The notes: generated by a model from the letters alone, not told the origin. Shown: positions 1-9,419, counted from the first letter of the stretch. The stretch: 64,000 nucleotides of DNA from Pigmentiphaga humi (GCF_900606115.1 NZ_UWPJ01000006.1:1-64000); one strand, 5' to 3'. A program made the numbers and translations.

Positions 1-20
1 TTTCCAGTACCTTTTCATGC
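1..20 (-). CDS. possible first codons of a reverse-strand gene leaving the window
   Basis: Read on the reverse strand, an ATG at 20 is preceded at normal spacing by a purine-rich GAGGAGAC ribosome-binding site, and the frame (Met-Lys-Arg-Tyr-Trp-Lys) stays open to the window edge. Only six codons are visible, so no function can be given. It would be divergent from the truncated Bug gene next to it. Confidence 0.3.
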
Positions 21-38
21 CTGTCTCCTCGACTTGTC

Positions 39-833
39 TTGGTGGTTGCCCATACTTCCCTGCGCGGCTTGTTCATGCGCGTCAGGTGCTCCGCGGCGCT
101 GGCGCAGGCGGCGCCCGACGGCTATACCATAGGCGTCATTATCAGTTCGCACGCGGTCAATCCCGGCCTGCACGACTCGCTGCCCTACGATTCCGAGAAG
201 GACTTCACCCCCATCTCGACGCTGGTGCGCATGCCGATCGCCATCGCGGTCCATCCCTCGCATCCCGCCAAGAATTTCACGGAGTTCCTGGAACTCGCCA
301 AGCGCAAGCCGGGAAGCCAGATGTACGGTTCGCCCGGCGTGGGAACCGCCGGCCACCTGCTCGGCGTGCTGATCAACGAACGCACCGGCGCCGAGTTGCG
401 GCACATCCCCTACCGCGGCGGCGCGCCGGCATTGCAGGATCTGCTTGCCGGCCATATCACCGCCAGTTTCCACAACACCAACAACATCGATCCCAGCGTG
501 AAATCGGGACGGGTGCGCGTGCTCGCCGTGTCCAGCCTGGCCCGCGCCGCGAGCCTGCCCGATGTGCCGACCATTTCGGAAACCCTGCCCGGCTTCGAGG
601 TGGTCGAATGGTACGGCATGGCGGGACCGAAAGGCATGACGCCGGAGACGACGGCCCGGCTTTCGCAGGAGATTGCCCGGGTGCTGGGCATCCTGGCCAA
701 GGAGAAGAAATTCTCGGCCGAGGAGGGCATGGAGCTGAAAGCCAGCTCGCCCCAGGAGTTCCGCGCCTTCCTCGATGCCGAGTTGAAGCGGTGGCCGCCT
801 ATCGTCCGCAAGCTGGGCCTGAAGGCAGAATAG
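39..833 (+). pseudogene. 5'-truncated Bug-family tripartite tricarboxylate transporter substrate-binding protein
   Basis: The product resembles the periplasmic Bug/TctC solute-binding proteins that capture carboxylates for TTT uptake systems or for sensing. The family landmarks APDGYT (about residues 25-30), the HIPYRGGAPA loop and a C-terminal alpha/beta lobe are present. The roughly 80 residues that normally come first are missing: signal peptide, the PxRxVVPFPPGG strand and the ENKPGA loop. The only available start is a TTG at 39 without a ribosome-binding site, and the first 24 codons look unrelated to the family. At 264 residues it is short against the usual 320 or so. The reading frame is open to its TAG at 831-833. 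I infer a deletion remnant that cannot be exported; a translated cytoplasmic product is the less likely alternative. Confidence 0.7.
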
Positions 834-852
834 GCATGCGCCGCCCGCCGCG

Positions 853-1674
853 TCAGCCGGCGCGCGCGGCGGGCGGGTTCATATAGCCTTTGAGCGCCGA
901 CAGGCGCGCGGCGCCGTCCACCAGCACCGAGCGCAGGAAGCGCTGGTTGGCCTTCATGCGCGCGGTGGGCGTGGCGATGACGACGGCGCAGTACAGCCGG
1001 CCGGACTGGTCGTAGACGGGGGCGGACAAGGCCGAGCCGCCCTCGGCCGTTTCGTCGATGGACAGCGAGACGCCGTTGGTCCGGATCTCGGCCAGATGCT
1101 TGCGCAATGCGGCCTTCGAAACGATGGTGTTGGGCGTGTGCCGATCCAGGCGAAGGTTGGCAATGATCTCGGCGCTGATGTCTTCGGGCGAACAGGCGAG
1201 CAGCAGCTTGCCCGCCGCGGTCGCGTGCAGCGGCCGCGGCTCTTCCACTTCCGGCACGAAACGCACCGGCTGCGGGCTGGGGAGGATCAGGAAATAGACG
1301 GCCGACCGCCTATCTTCGGTGAGCCGCGCCAGCAGGACGGTTTCCAGGGTGGACTGGCGGATCTGCCTGAGGATCTGCGGCGCCGCCGTTTCGAAGAAGT
1401 CCCGTGCGCCGATCCGGGCGGCAAGCCGGAAGCTTCTTTCGCCGAGCGCGTAGCCGGCTTCGGTGCGCACGACGTGAGAGGACGCCTCGAGCGCACGCAG
1501 CAAATGCATGAGGCTGGTCTTGGGAAGCCCGAGATGCGCGCTGAGGGCGGCCAGGGAAAGGCTCTCTTTCGAGTCCGCCAGCACTTCGACGACTTGCATG
1601 GCGCGCACGGGCGCCCGGGGGGGCGTGCGCGGGGCGGTGTCGGCCGCGGATTTCAGTACGCGGTGGGTAGGCAT
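853..1674 (-). CDS. IclR-family transcriptional regulator
   Basis: A 273-residue regulator with an N-terminal winged helix-turn-helix (about residues 20-80; recognition segment around GLPKTSLMHLLRALE) and a C-terminal IclR effector-binding domain (about 95-265; HATAAGKLLLA and the SAPVYD segment are typical). The start at 1674 is chosen because GCGAGGAA lies just upstream and the protein then begins where IclR proteins usually do. The open frame continues upstream without family resemblance. It is divergent from the acyl-CoA dehydrogenase gene, the usual arrangement for an IclR protein controlling a catabolic gene. The ligand cannot be read from sequence; an acyl or aromatic acid is a guess. 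Confidence 0.9.
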   Translation of the reverse strand: MPTHRVLKSAADTAPRTPPRAPVRAMQVVEVLADSKESLSLAALSAHLGLPKTSLMHLLRALEASSHVVRTEAGYALGERSFRLAARIGARDFFETAAPQILRQIRQSTLETVLLARLTEDRRSAVYFLILPSPQPVRFVPEVEEPRPLHATAAGKLLLACSPEDISAEIIANLRLDRHTPNTIVSKAALRKHLAEIRTNGVSLSIDETAEGGSALSAPVYDQSGRLYCAVVIATPTARMKANQRFLRSVLVDGAARLSALKGYMNPPAARAG

Positions 1675-1807
1675 GGCATTCCTCGCATCGGCACGTGCCG
1701 TCCAGGTTGTTTCATTATGGAAATAGTGTACCCATTTGGGTGGCAACGCAATAATACATCCAAGCAGGCGGCCGTCGCCCGCCCCACACCACTCCCTTGG
1801 AGATTCC
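1675..1807. promoter_or_regulatory. divergent promoter region with short dyads
   Basis: This A/T-richer spacer separates the iclR-type gene and the acyl-CoA dehydrogenase gene. It holds two short inverted repeats: TTTC-N6-GAAA at 1710-1723 and ACCCA-TT-TGGGT at 1730-1741. IclR proteins commonly bind such short dyads between divergent genes, so these are candidate operators. No convincing -35/-10 pair was assigned. Confidence 0.4.
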
Positions 1808-2965
1808 ATGGACTTTCGCTTGACCTCTGAACAGTCGATGATGCGGGACAGCGTCCGGCGCATGGTCGATGCCGACATCGAACCCGTGCTGCAGGCCAGC
1901 GACCGCACCCAGGCCCTCGGCAAAGAACAACTCCTCCACATCTTCCGTAAGCTGGCGGACTTCGGCCTGATGGCGCCGCGCCTGCCCGAGGCGGCGGGAG
2001 GCGGGGGCTTCTCGATGCTGGACTACGGCATCATGTTCGAACAGATCCCGCCCTCGGTCAGCATGTCCCTGGTGTCGCAGGACGGCTGCATCACGCGGCT
2101 GTTCGCGGAGTGCGACGAGGCCCAGCGCGCGCGCTTCCTGCCCGGCCTGATCGCGGGGGAACTGATCGGGTGCACGGGCTCCACGGAGCCGGGCACGGGC
2201 TCCGATCCGCGCGGCATCACGACCAAAGTGACGCGCGACGGCGATATGCTCGTGCTCAACGGCGCCAAGATGTGGGTGACCAACATTTCCGTATGCGATC
2301 TGGTCATCGTGACCTGCCTGGATCGCACCGAGGACCCCGCCGGGCAGAACATCGTGAAGGTGGTGGTCGAGCGGTCCAGGTCGCCGTTCGAGGCGCGCGA
2401 GATCGACGCGATCGGCCTGCAGCAGGGGCTGCTGGGCGAAGCGGTATTCGACAACTGCCGCGTGCCGATGGAGAACATGATTCGTTCCCGCAGCGGCGGC
2501 ACCCAGGTCCTGAAGTCCAGCTGGGCGGTGAACCGGCCGCTGCTGGGCCTGCAAGCAGTGCACCTGGCGCAGCGGGCGTTCGATGCGGCCCTGGACTATG
2601 CCCGCACCCGCACCCAGTTCGGCAAGCCCATCGGCGCGCGGCAACTGGTTCAGAAGAGCCTCTCGGATATCGAAACGGCCATCCGCACCAGCCGGCTGCT
2701 TTGCTACGACGCCCTGGCGACCATCGACGCCGGCGGACCCGCAGACGGCACCTCCGCGATGGCCAAGCGCTATGCGCAAATGGCCTGCACGGAAGCCGTC
2801 TGGCAGGCGATGAACGTGCTCGGCGCGATGGGCCTCTCGCGCGAGGCCAGGCTGGAAGAGTATTACCGCGACATCCGCATGATTCCGATCCCGGACGGAA
2901 CCAACGAGATCCTATCCTTGATCCACGGGCGGGAGCTGACGGGGCTAGAGGCGATTCGCGCCTGA
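1808..2965 (+). CDS. acyl-CoA dehydrogenase family flavoprotein
   Basis: A 385-residue FAD enzyme of the acyl-CoA dehydrogenase family, which oxidises acyl-CoA thioesters at the alpha-beta bond and passes electrons to ETF. It has the helical N-domain, the beta-domain FAD motif (CTGSTEPGTGSDPRG near 120-134) and the C-terminal helical domain with TRTQFGKPI. The start at 1808 follows TTGGAGA at good spacing. The position of the catalytic glutamate in the medium-chain type (IYEGT) reads I-P-D-G-T, with Asp363, and the alternative long-chain-type glutamate position appears to be Gln. It may therefore be a specialised enzyme (ring or branched acyl-CoA) rather than a standard beta-oxidation enzyme. 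It sits between two IclR genes and near an amidase and a Bug protein. Confidence 0.9.
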   Translation: MDFRLTSEQSMMRDSVRRMVDADIEPVLQASDRTQALGKEQLLHIFRKLADFGLMAPRLPEAAGGGGFSMLDYGIMFEQIPPSVSMSLVSQDGCITRLFAECDEAQRARFLPGLIAGELIGCTGSTEPGTGSDPRGITTKVTRDGDMLVLNGAKMWVTNISVCDLVIVTCLDRTEDPAGQNIVKVVVERSRSPFEAREIDAIGLQQGLLGEAVFDNCRVPMENMIRSRSGGTQVLKSSWAVNRPLLGLQAVHLAQRAFDAALDYARTRTQFGKPIGARQLVQKSLSDIETAIRTSRLLCYDALATIDAGGPADGTSAMAKRYAQMACTEAVWQAMNVLGAMGLSREARLEEYYRDIRMIPIPDGTNEILSLIHGRELTGLEAIRA

Positions 2966-3016
2966 GCCCGATGCGCCTCGCGGCACGGGAGCGCCGTGCC
3001 GCGAGGCGGACGACGC

Positions 3017-3763
3017 TCAGCCGGCGTAGCCCATCTCCCGGCTCAGGCTGCGTGCGCCGGCCTGGACGCGCGGCGCGAAATCGCGCAGCACGGCGGGCGT
3101 GAGCCGGTCGATCGGGCCCGAGATGCCGATGGCCGCCACGACCTTGCGGGAAGCGTCGAAGATCGGGGAGGCCAGCCCGCAGACCGTTTCCCGCCATTCG
3201 CCGCGGTTGACCGCATAGCCCTGGGTCCGCACCTTCGCCAGTTCCGTGCGCAGAGCGGATAGCGAAGAGAGCGAACGGGGCGTGTATTTCTCGAGCCGCG
3301 GAAAAAGCGGTTCCAGCTGTTCGTCGGGCACGTAGGCCAACTGGGCCTTGCCGGTGGCCACGCATTGCGCCGGCGCCCGGCCCCCGACCTTGGTGTAGGC
3401 GCGCACCGGCTGCGGGCTGTCGATCTTGGCCACGTAGAGCACCTCGGCGCCGTCGAGGATGGACAAGTGGATGGTTTCCTGGGTCTGCTCCGACAATTCC
3501 CGCATGAACGACTGCGCCACCTGGGCCAGTTCCACCCGTTCGGCGATCATCGCGCCCAGCTCCCATAGACGCAGCGTGCAGCTGTAGCGCTCGGCTTCGC
3601 TGTCCTGTCTGGCAAACCCTCGATGCACCAGGGTTTGCAGCAGCCTGTGGACGTTGCTCTTGGTCAGCCCCAGCTCGCCGGCCAGCTCCGTGACCCCGCG
3701 CGGCTGTTCGCTCAAGGCCAGCGCCTCCAGGACGTCCAGGCCCTTGATCAACGTCTTTTCCAT
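3017..3763 (-). CDS. IclR-family transcriptional regulator
   Basis: A 248-residue IclR protein: winged helix-turn-helix at about 1-65 (GLTKSNVHRLLQTLV) followed by the GAF-like ligand domain (AYVPDEQLEPLFP, then GLASPIFDASRKVVAAIGISGP). The start at 3763 is preceded by GAGGAAAGG and CAGGA. It is convergent with the acyl-CoA dehydrogenase gene and divergent from the amidase. The spacer to the amidase contains a strong dyad at 3892-3914 that is the likely operator. It differs clearly from the first IclR gene, so the cluster has two regulators and probably two inducers. Confidence 0.92.
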   Translation of the reverse strand: MEKTLIKGLDVLEALALSEQPRGVTELAGELGLTKSNVHRLLQTLVHRGFARQDSEAERYSCTLRLWELGAMIAERVELAQVAQSFMRELSEQTQETIHLSILDGAEVLYVAKIDSPQPVRAYTKVGGRAPAQCVATGKAQLAYVPDEQLEPLFPRLEKYTPRSLSSLSALRTELAKVRTQGYAVNRGEWRETVCGLASPIFDASRKVVAAIGISGPIDRLTPAVLRDFAPRVQAGARSLSREMGYAG

Positions 3764-3891
3764 TCCTGCGCCTTTCCTCTGAACCGTTCATGACATTATT
3801 CCAAAGAACCGCAGCCCGAGGAAACGCCGGCGGGCGCCGCCTGCGTCCTTCACCGGGGCAGGGCGGCCCGCCGCCATGGGCGCCGCATAGG

Positions 3892-3914
3892 TTGAATCGA
3901 GATTCAAGATTGAA
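3892..3914. promoter_or_regulatory. overlapping inverted repeats, candidate IclR operator
   Basis: TTGAATC-GA-GATTCAA at 3892-3907 is a perfect inverted repeat with a two-base centre. It runs into TTCAA-GA-TTGAA (3903-3914), giving three alternating half-sites in a row. The site lies in the 205-bp spacer between the reverse-strand iclR-type gene and the forward amidase gene, about 55 bp before the amidase start. Control of the amidase/Bug unit by that IclR protein is inferred. Confidence 0.55.
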
Positions 3915-3968
3915 CAAAGGAGCCCGCTGTCTTAGCCTACGCACGCCTGGACGACTGGGAGTGCGAGG

Positions 3969-5255
3969 ATGGAACCCTACGAGCTGGATGCCACGCAGGC
4001 CGCGCAATTGATCGCGGCCAGGCAGCTGTCGTGCGAAGAGCTGGCGCGATCCACCCTTGCCCACGTCGCGCGGCGCGAACCGCAGGTCAAGGCCTGGGCG
4101 CACATCGATCCGGCGCAAGTGGTGCGCAATGCCCGCGAGCTGGATACCGGGCAGGGCGGTAGCGCGCTGCACGGTTCGACCTGGGGCGTGAAGGATGTCA
4201 TCGATACGCGCGACATGCCCACTTCCCAGAACTCGGCCATCTATCTGGGACATCGGCCCTCGAAGGACGCCGCCTGCGTCGCGGTGGCGCGGCACAGCGG
4301 CGCGCTGATCCTCGGCAAGACCGAGACCGCCGAGTTCGCGGCGGGCGGCCGCCTGCCCGCCACCCGAAATCCCCACAACGTGCTGCACACGCCGGGCGCG
4401 TCGTCGTCCGGTTCGGCGGCGGCCGTCGGCAGTTGCATGGCGCAGCTGGCCCTGGCGACGCAGACCGGCGGGTCGCTGATCCGGCCGGCCGCCTACAACG
4501 GCATCTGCGGCTTCAAGCCCACCCATGGCCTGGTGTCCACCGAGGGCGCCAAGATGTTCGCCCCCACTCTAGACACCATAGGCTGGTATGCGAGATCGGT
4601 TGCCGATTTGTCGCTGGCGGCGCGCGTGTTCGGCCTGGCCGCGGACGCGCCGCGCAGGCCGGACGGCGTGCGCGGCCTGCGCGTCGGGCTGTGCCGCGGC
4701 CCCAACCGGGCGCACATCGAACCCGACGGCGAGTCGGCGTTGCTGACGGCCGCTCGGCGGCTGGCCGATGCCGGCGCCATCGTCGAGGAGCTGGACCTGC
4801 CCGAGCCGTTCGAGCGCATGACCGAGGCGCACCGCACCATCATGCGCGGCGAGGGGCGGGCCACCTTTCTGTGCGAGTACCTCGCGCATCGTCCGCAATT
4901 GCACCGGAGCTTCATCGACCTGGCCGAGAACGCCGACGGCATCGGCCATGGCGACCTGCTGCGTGCGCTGGACCACGCCGCCGCCTGCAGGGTGGCGTTC
5001 GACGCGCTGTTCGGACCGCGGCTGCATCTGCTGCTGACGCCGCCCGCGCCGGGCGAGGCGCCGCTGGCATCCGAATCCGAAGGCAGCATGATCTTCAACG
5101 CAATGTGGACGGCGTTGCATGTGCCGTGCATCTCCATCCCGGCAGGCACGGGCCGGCGCGGCTTGCCGCTGGGGGTGCAACTGGTGGCGCCGCGGGGCAG
5201 GGACAGCGAGCTGCTGGGCATGGCCCAGGCATGCGCGGAAGTGTTCGGCGACTGA
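3969..5255 (+). CDS. amidase-signature family hydrolase
   Basis: A 428-residue amidase-signature enzyme that would hydrolyse an amide or related C-N bond in the cytoplasm. The Ser-cisSer-Lys triad is readable: Lys75 in GVKDVIDT, the Ser cluster GASSSGS at 143-149, and nucleophile Ser169 in QTGGSLIRPAA. The following GICGFKPTHG is also typical. The start at 3969 has a purine-rich GGGAGTGCGAGG upstream. It lies 71 bp before the Bug gene in the same direction, so the two are probably co-transcribed, pairing a hydrolase with capture of its substrate or product. The substrate cannot be told; GatA is unlikely because no gatB or gatC is nearby. Confidence 0.88.
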   Translation: MEPYELDATQAAQLIAARQLSCEELARSTLAHVARREPQVKAWAHIDPAQVVRNARELDTGQGGSALHGSTWGVKDVIDTRDMPTSQNSAIYLGHRPSKDAACVAVARHSGALILGKTETAEFAAGGRLPATRNPHNVLHTPGASSSGSAAAVGSCMAQLALATQTGGSLIRPAAYNGICGFKPTHGLVSTEGAKMFAPTLDTIGWYARSVADLSLAARVFGLAADAPRRPDGVRGLRVGLCRGPNRAHIEPDGESALLTAARRLADAGAIVEELDLPEPFERMTEAHRTIMRGEGRATFLCEYLAHRPQLHRSFIDLAENADGIGHGDLLRALDHAAACRVAFDALFGPRLHLLLTPPAPGEAPLASESEGSMIFNAMWTALHVPCISIPAGTGRRGLPLGVQLVAPRGRDSELLGMAQACAEVFGD

Positions 5256-5326
5256 AAAAGGCATCGAGCCCGACCGGGACACGCCATGGGGCAAGCCCGG
5301 CACTTTTCTCTCAAGGGGAGACTACC

Positions 5327-6310
5327 GTGAAACATCCTTTCATCAAGCTGTTCGCGCCGATGTGCGTGTCGCTCTCGTTCTGCATGACGGCCGCCGCATC
5401 CGCGGCCGAGGCCTATCCCAGCCATCCGGTGCGCATCGTCGACGCGTTCCCGCCGGGAGGCAGCACCGATGTGCTGGCGCGCTACCTCGCTTCGAAGACC
5501 GCCGAGGAATGGGGGCAGCCCGTCATCGTCGAGAACAAGCCGGGGGCGGCCGGGCAGATCGGCATGGGCACGGTCGCCAAGGCGCCGGCCGACGGCTACA
5601 CGCTGATGATCCTGCCCAATGAAATCTGGTCCGTCACGCCGCTGCTGTACAAGAATCTGCCCTTCAACATCGGGCGGGAGCTCACGCCGGTCGCGTCGGT
5701 GGCGACCGTGCCCATCGTGATGACCGTGGGCGGCGCGCTGCCGGTGAGCAGCGTGAGCCAGTTCATCGAGTATGCGCGCAGCTGGCCGGGCAAGGTTTCG
5801 TTCGGTTCCGCCGGAGCGGGCACTCTGCATCACTTGTCGGCCGAGCTGTTCAAATCCATGGCCGGGATCGACATGCTGCACGTACCGTACCGGGGCACGG
5901 CGCCGGCAGTGGCCGACCTGCTCGGCGGCCAGATCCAGGTGGTGTTTTCTCCCATCAGCGCCGTGCTGCCGCATATCCAGGCCGGCAAGCTCAAGGCGCT
6001 GGCCGTGACCGGTGCGCGCCGCAGCGCGGCGCTGCCGGCGGTCCCCACGGTGGCCGAAGCCGGCCTGCCCGGCTATGAGAGCAATCTGTGGGTCAATCTG
6101 ATCGCGCCGGCGGGCACCCCGGCGGCCGTGATCCAGAAGTGGAACGAGCAGGCCAGGCGCGTCATGTCCACCGCGGAGGCCCGGGACAAGCTGATGGCCC
6201 AGGGCATCGAACCGGCCTTCGATACCCCGGCCAACCTGGTCCGGCGCCTGGATGAGGATGCCGCGCGCTGGCGGCGTGTGATAGAAACATCACGGATCAG
6301 CGTGGAGTAG
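5327..6310 (+). CDS. Bug-family tricarboxylate transporter substrate-binding protein
   Basis: A 327-residue periplasmic binding protein with an export signal (about residues 1-27, cleavage near ASA-AEA), then the family landmarks VDAFPPGGSTDVLARY, ENKPGAAGQIG, APADGYTLM and VPYRGTAPAVADLLGGQ. The start is GTG at 5327, placed by AAGGGGAG seven bases upstream; the open frame extends much further upstream but that part is shadow of the amidase. No TctA/TctB membrane genes are near, which is common for the many orphan Bug proteins of Bordetella. It probably binds a carboxylate or amide handled by the cluster. Confidence 0.93.
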   Translation: MKHPFIKLFAPMCVSLSFCMTAAASAAEAYPSHPVRIVDAFPPGGSTDVLARYLASKTAEEWGQPVIVENKPGAAGQIGMGTVAKAPADGYTLMILPNEIWSVTPLLYKNLPFNIGRELTPVASVATVPIVMTVGGALPVSSVSQFIEYARSWPGKVSFGSAGAGTLHHLSAELFKSMAGIDMLHVPYRGTAPAVADLLGGQIQVVFSPISAVLPHIQAGKLKALAVTGARRSAALPAVPTVAEAGLPGYESNLWVNLIAPAGTPAAVIQKWNEQARRVMSTAEARDKLMAQGIEPAFDTPANLVRRLDEDAARWRRVIETSRISVE

Positions 6311-6382
6311 CCGGGCACGGGCGGGCGAGTTGGCTAAAATCGGCTTTGATCGGCACTCGCCCGAAACCAGCCAGAGACAGCC

Positions 6383-7567
6383 ATGCCCAAGCCCGATACG
6401 CTGTTGGCGCATGCCGGACGCGCTCCCGAAGCCTACGCCGGCATGGTCAACACCCCCGTTTTCCGTACCTCTACCGTCATCCACCCCACGATCGCATCGT
6501 ACGAGGCGCCGCGCGACCTGACCCAAAAGCCGGTCAGCTACGGCCGCCACGGCACACCTACCACGTTCGCCTTCGAAGAGGCCGTGGCCAGGCTCGAGGG
6601 CGCGCACCAGGCGGTCGCCACGCCCAACGGCCTGTCGGCCATCGTGGTCGCGCTGCTGGCGGTGCTCGAGCCCGGCCAGCACCTGCTGGTATCCGATTCC
6701 GTCTATTCGCCCACGCGCGGCTTCTGCGACCGCCGGCTGGCGGCCATGGGCATCGACGTCGAGTACTACGATCCCCTGATCGGCGGCGGCATCGCCGAGC
6801 TGTTGCGCGACAACACCGGCGCGGTGTTCTGCGAGGCGCCCGGCTCGCTCACCTTCGAAATGCAGGACATCCCCGCCATCGCCGCCGCCGCCCACGCGCG
6901 CGACATCCCGGTGCTGGCCGACAATACCTGGGTCACGCCGTATTTCGCCTCGCCCTTCGAACTGGGCATCGATATTTCCATCCATGCCGGCACCAAGTAC
7001 CTGGGCGGCCATTCCGACCTGATGATAGGCGTGGTCTGCACCAACGAGCGCTATTGGAAGCCGGTGCGCATGGCGGTCTACGACTACGGCTACAGCGTCA
7101 GCCCCGACGATTGCTACCAGGCCTTGCGCGGCTTGCGCACGCTGGGCGTGCGGCTCAAGCAGCACCAGCGGAACGGGCTCGAGGTCGCGCGCTGGCTGCA
7201 GGCCCGGCCCGAGGTGTCGCGGGTGCTGTATCCGGCGCTCGAGAGCGATCCGGGCCATGCGCTCTGGAAGCGCGATTTCCGCGGCGCTTCCGGGCTGTTC
7301 TCGGTGGTGCTCGAGCCGGTCGGCGACGAGGCGCTGGCGCGTTTCGTCGACAGCCTGCGCCTGTTCGGCATCGGCTCGAGCTGGGGCGGCTTCGAAAGCC
7401 TGATCACCGTGGTCCATGCGGCGTCGTACCGCACCGCGACGCGCTGGCAGCCGGAAGGGCCGGCGGTGCGCCTGCACATCGGCCTGGAAGACCCGGCCGA
7501 CCTGATCGCCGACCTGCGGCAGGGCCTGGATCGCCTGCACGGCGACAAGGCCGCCGCGCATGGCTGA
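6383..7567 (+). CDS. metC: cystathionine beta-lyase
   Basis: A 394-residue PLP enzyme of the Cys/Met metabolism family, converting cystathionine to homocysteine, pyruvate and ammonia. PLP lysine Lys205 lies in [12 protein letters not shown]; Asp180 in LADNTW and the C-terminal [10 protein letters not shown] segment favour cystathionine beta-lyase over gamma-synthase. The last codons overlap the start of recQ by eight bases, so the two are translationally coupled. In Bordetella avium the homologous MetC has been described as the osteotoxin, its toxicity arising from cystine cleavage. Confidence 0.93.
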   Translation: MPKPDTLLAHAGRAPEAYAGMVNTPVFRTSTVIHPTIASYEAPRDLTQKPVSYGRHGTPTTFAFEEAVARLEGAHQAVATPNGLSAIVVALLAVLEPGQHLLVSDSVYSPTRGFCDRRLAAMGIDVEYYDPLIGGGIAELLRDNTGAVFCEAPGSLTFEMQDIPAIAAAAHARDIPVLADNTWVTPYFASPFELGIDISIHAGTKYLGGHSDLMIGVVCTNERYWKPVRMAVYDYGYSVSPDDCYQALRGLRTLGVRLKQHQRNGLEVARWLQARPEVSRVLYPALESDPGHALWKRDFRGASGLFSVVLEPVGDEALARFVDSLRLFGIGSSWGGFESLITVVHAASYRTATRWQPEGPAVRLHIGLEDPADLIADLRQGLDRLHGDKAAAHG

Positions 7568-9374
7568 TGAGCGCGCGCTGGAAGTCCTGCGCCGGGTTTT
7601 CGGCTACGACCATTTCCGCGGTTCCCAGCAGGACGTCGTCGATCACGTGATAGCAGGCGGCGATGCCCTGGTGCTGATGCCCACGGGCGCCGGCAAATCC
7701 TTGTGCTACCAGGTGCCGGCGCTGGTGCGCCCGGGCACCGGCGTGGTGGTGTCGCCGCTGATCGCGCTGATGCAGGACCAGGTCGACGCGCTGACCGAAC
7801 TGGGCGTGCGCGCCGCTTTCCTCAACTCCACCCAGGATTACGCGCGGGTGCGCGAAGTCGAGCGCGCCTTCGTCGAGGGCGAGCTGGACCTGCTCTACGT
7901 CGCGCCCGAGCGCCTGCTGACCGATCGCTGCCTGGCGCTGCTCGAGCGCGGCCGCATCGCGCTGTTCGCCATCGACGAGGCCCACTGCGTTTCGCAATGG
8001 GGCCACGATTTCCGGCCCGAGTACCTGGGCCTGTCGGCGCTGCACGAGCGCTGGCCGGAGGTGCCGCGCATTGCGCTGACGGCCACCGCGACCCACGCGA
8101 CGCGCCAGGAGATCGCAAACCGCCTGGGACTGGACGGCGCGCGCCAGTTCGTGTCCAGTTTCGACCGCCCCAACATCCGCTACCGCATCGTCGAGAAGAA
8201 CGACCCGCGCCGCCAGCTGCTCGAGCTGCTTCGGCAGGAGCACCAGGGCGATTCCGGCATCATCTACTGCCTGTCGCGCGCCAAGGTCGAGGAAACCGCC
8301 GACTTCCTGTGCGGGCAGGGCATAGACGCCATGCCCTATCACGCGGGCCTGGACGCCGCCACGCGCGCGGCCAACCAGGCGCGCTTCCTGCGCGAGGACG
8401 GCGTGGTCATGGTGGCCACGATCGCCTTCGGCATGGGCATAGACAAGCCCGACGTGCGCTTCGTCGCCCACCTCGACCTGCCCAAATCGGTCGAGGGCTA
8501 TTACCAGGAAACCGGCCGCGCCGGGCGCGACGGCCTGGCGGCGACGGCCTGGATGGCCTACGGCCTGCAGGACGTGGTGCAGCAGCGCCGGATGATCGAC
8601 GAGTCCACCGGCGACGAGGCCTACAAGCGGCGTTCGGCGTCCATGCTCGAAGCCATGCTGGGGCTGTGCGAGACCGTGGAGTGCCGCCGCGTGCGGCTGC
8701 TCCGCTATTTCGGCGAACAATCGGGGCCCTGCGGCAATTGCGATACCTGCCTAGAGCCGCCGCAGGCCTGGGACGGCACCGAGGCCGCGCAGAAGCTGCT
8801 CTCGGCGGTGTACCGCCTCTGGAAAGAGCGCGGCCAGCGCTTCGGGGCGGGCCACGTCATCGACGTGCTGCGCGGCAAGCGCAACGACAAGGTCGAGCAG
8901 TACCGGCACGACGAATTGAGCGTGTTCGGCATAGGCGCCGACCTGTCCGACAAAGACTGGCGCGGCGTGGTGCGGCAGTTGATCGCCCAGAGCCTGATCG
9001 CGGTGGATCACGAGGCCTACGGCACGCTGGCCCTGACCGAGGGCAGCCGCAGCGTCCTGAAAGGCGAGCGCACCCTGATGCTCAGGCGCGAACCGCCCAA
9101 GCCCGCGCGTACCCGCGAAAGTCCGCGCGCGCGCTCCACGGTCACGCTGCCGCCCGAGGCCGAAGCGCTGTTCACCGCGCTGCGCGCCTGGCGCGGCGAA
9201 GTGGCGCGCAGCCACGGCGTGCCGGCCTACGTGATTTTCCACGACGCCACGCTGCGCGAGATCGCGCTGGCGCGTCCGGGATCGCTGGGCGAACTCGGCG
9301 AGATCAGCGGCGTGGGGGCGCGCAAGCTCGAGGCCTACGGCAGCGAGATCCTCGAGCGGGTCGGCAAGTTCTGA
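7560..9374 (+). CDS. recQ: ATP-dependent DNA helicase RecQ
   Basis: A 604-residue superfamily-2 helicase, close to the usual RecQ length. Walker A is at about 41-47 (PTGAGKS), the DEAH box with the aromatic-rich loop ([15 protein letters not shown]) near 139, and motif VI ([10 protein letters not shown]) near 320. The RQC zinc site follows (Cys residues in CETVEC, CGNCDTC), and an HRDC domain occupies the last 80 or so residues. It unwinds forked and recombination intermediates 3' to 5'. The ATG at 7560 lies inside the end of metC, an eight-base overlap. A proline- and arginine-rich linker separates RQC from HRDC. Confidence 0.97.
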   Translation: MADERALEVLRRVFGYDHFRGSQQDVVDHVIAGGDALVLMPTGAGKSLCYQVPALVRPGTGVVVSPLIALMQDQVDALTELGVRAAFLNSTQDYARVREVERAFVEGELDLLYVAPERLLTDRCLALLERGRIALFAIDEAHCVSQWGHDFRPEYLGLSALHERWPEVPRIALTATATHATRQEIANRLGLDGARQFVSSFDRPNIRYRIVEKNDPRRQLLELLRQEHQGDSGIIYCLSRAKVEETADFLCGQGIDAMPYHAGLDAATRAANQARFLREDGVVMVATIAFGMGIDKPDVRFVAHLDLPKSVEGYYQETGRAGRDGLAATAWMAYGLQDVVQQRRMIDESTGDEAYKRRSASMLEAMLGLCETVECRRVRLLRYFGEQSGPCGNCDTCLEPPQAWDGTEAAQKLLSAVYRLWKERGQRFGAGHVIDVLRGKRNDKVEQYRHDELSVFGIGADLSDKDWRGVVRQLIAQSLIAVDHEAYGTLALTEGSRSVLKGERTLMLRREPPKPARTRESPRARSTVTLPPEAEALFTALRAWRGEVARSHGVPAYVIFHDATLREIALARPGSLGELGEISGVGARKLEAYGSEILERVGKF

Positions 9375-9396
9375 GCGCGCCGCGCCGGGCGGCCCG

Positions 9397-9410
9397 AGAC
9401 CGGCCGGTCT
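9397..9410. terminator. weak hairpin between convergent genes
   Basis: AGACCGG-CCGGTCT is a perfect 14-base palindrome in the 45-bp gap between the convergent recQ and permease genes. It is followed by TGTT rather than a real T-tract. It may act as a weak bidirectional terminator. Confidence 0.3.
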
Positions 9411-9419
9411 TGTTCATGG

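Noticed and set aside
4433-5326. Long open frame continuous with the Bug gene and lying over the amidase
   Set aside because: High-G+C antisense/off-frame opening over the amidase; no family resemblance, and a ribosome-binding site plus signal peptide place the start at 5327.
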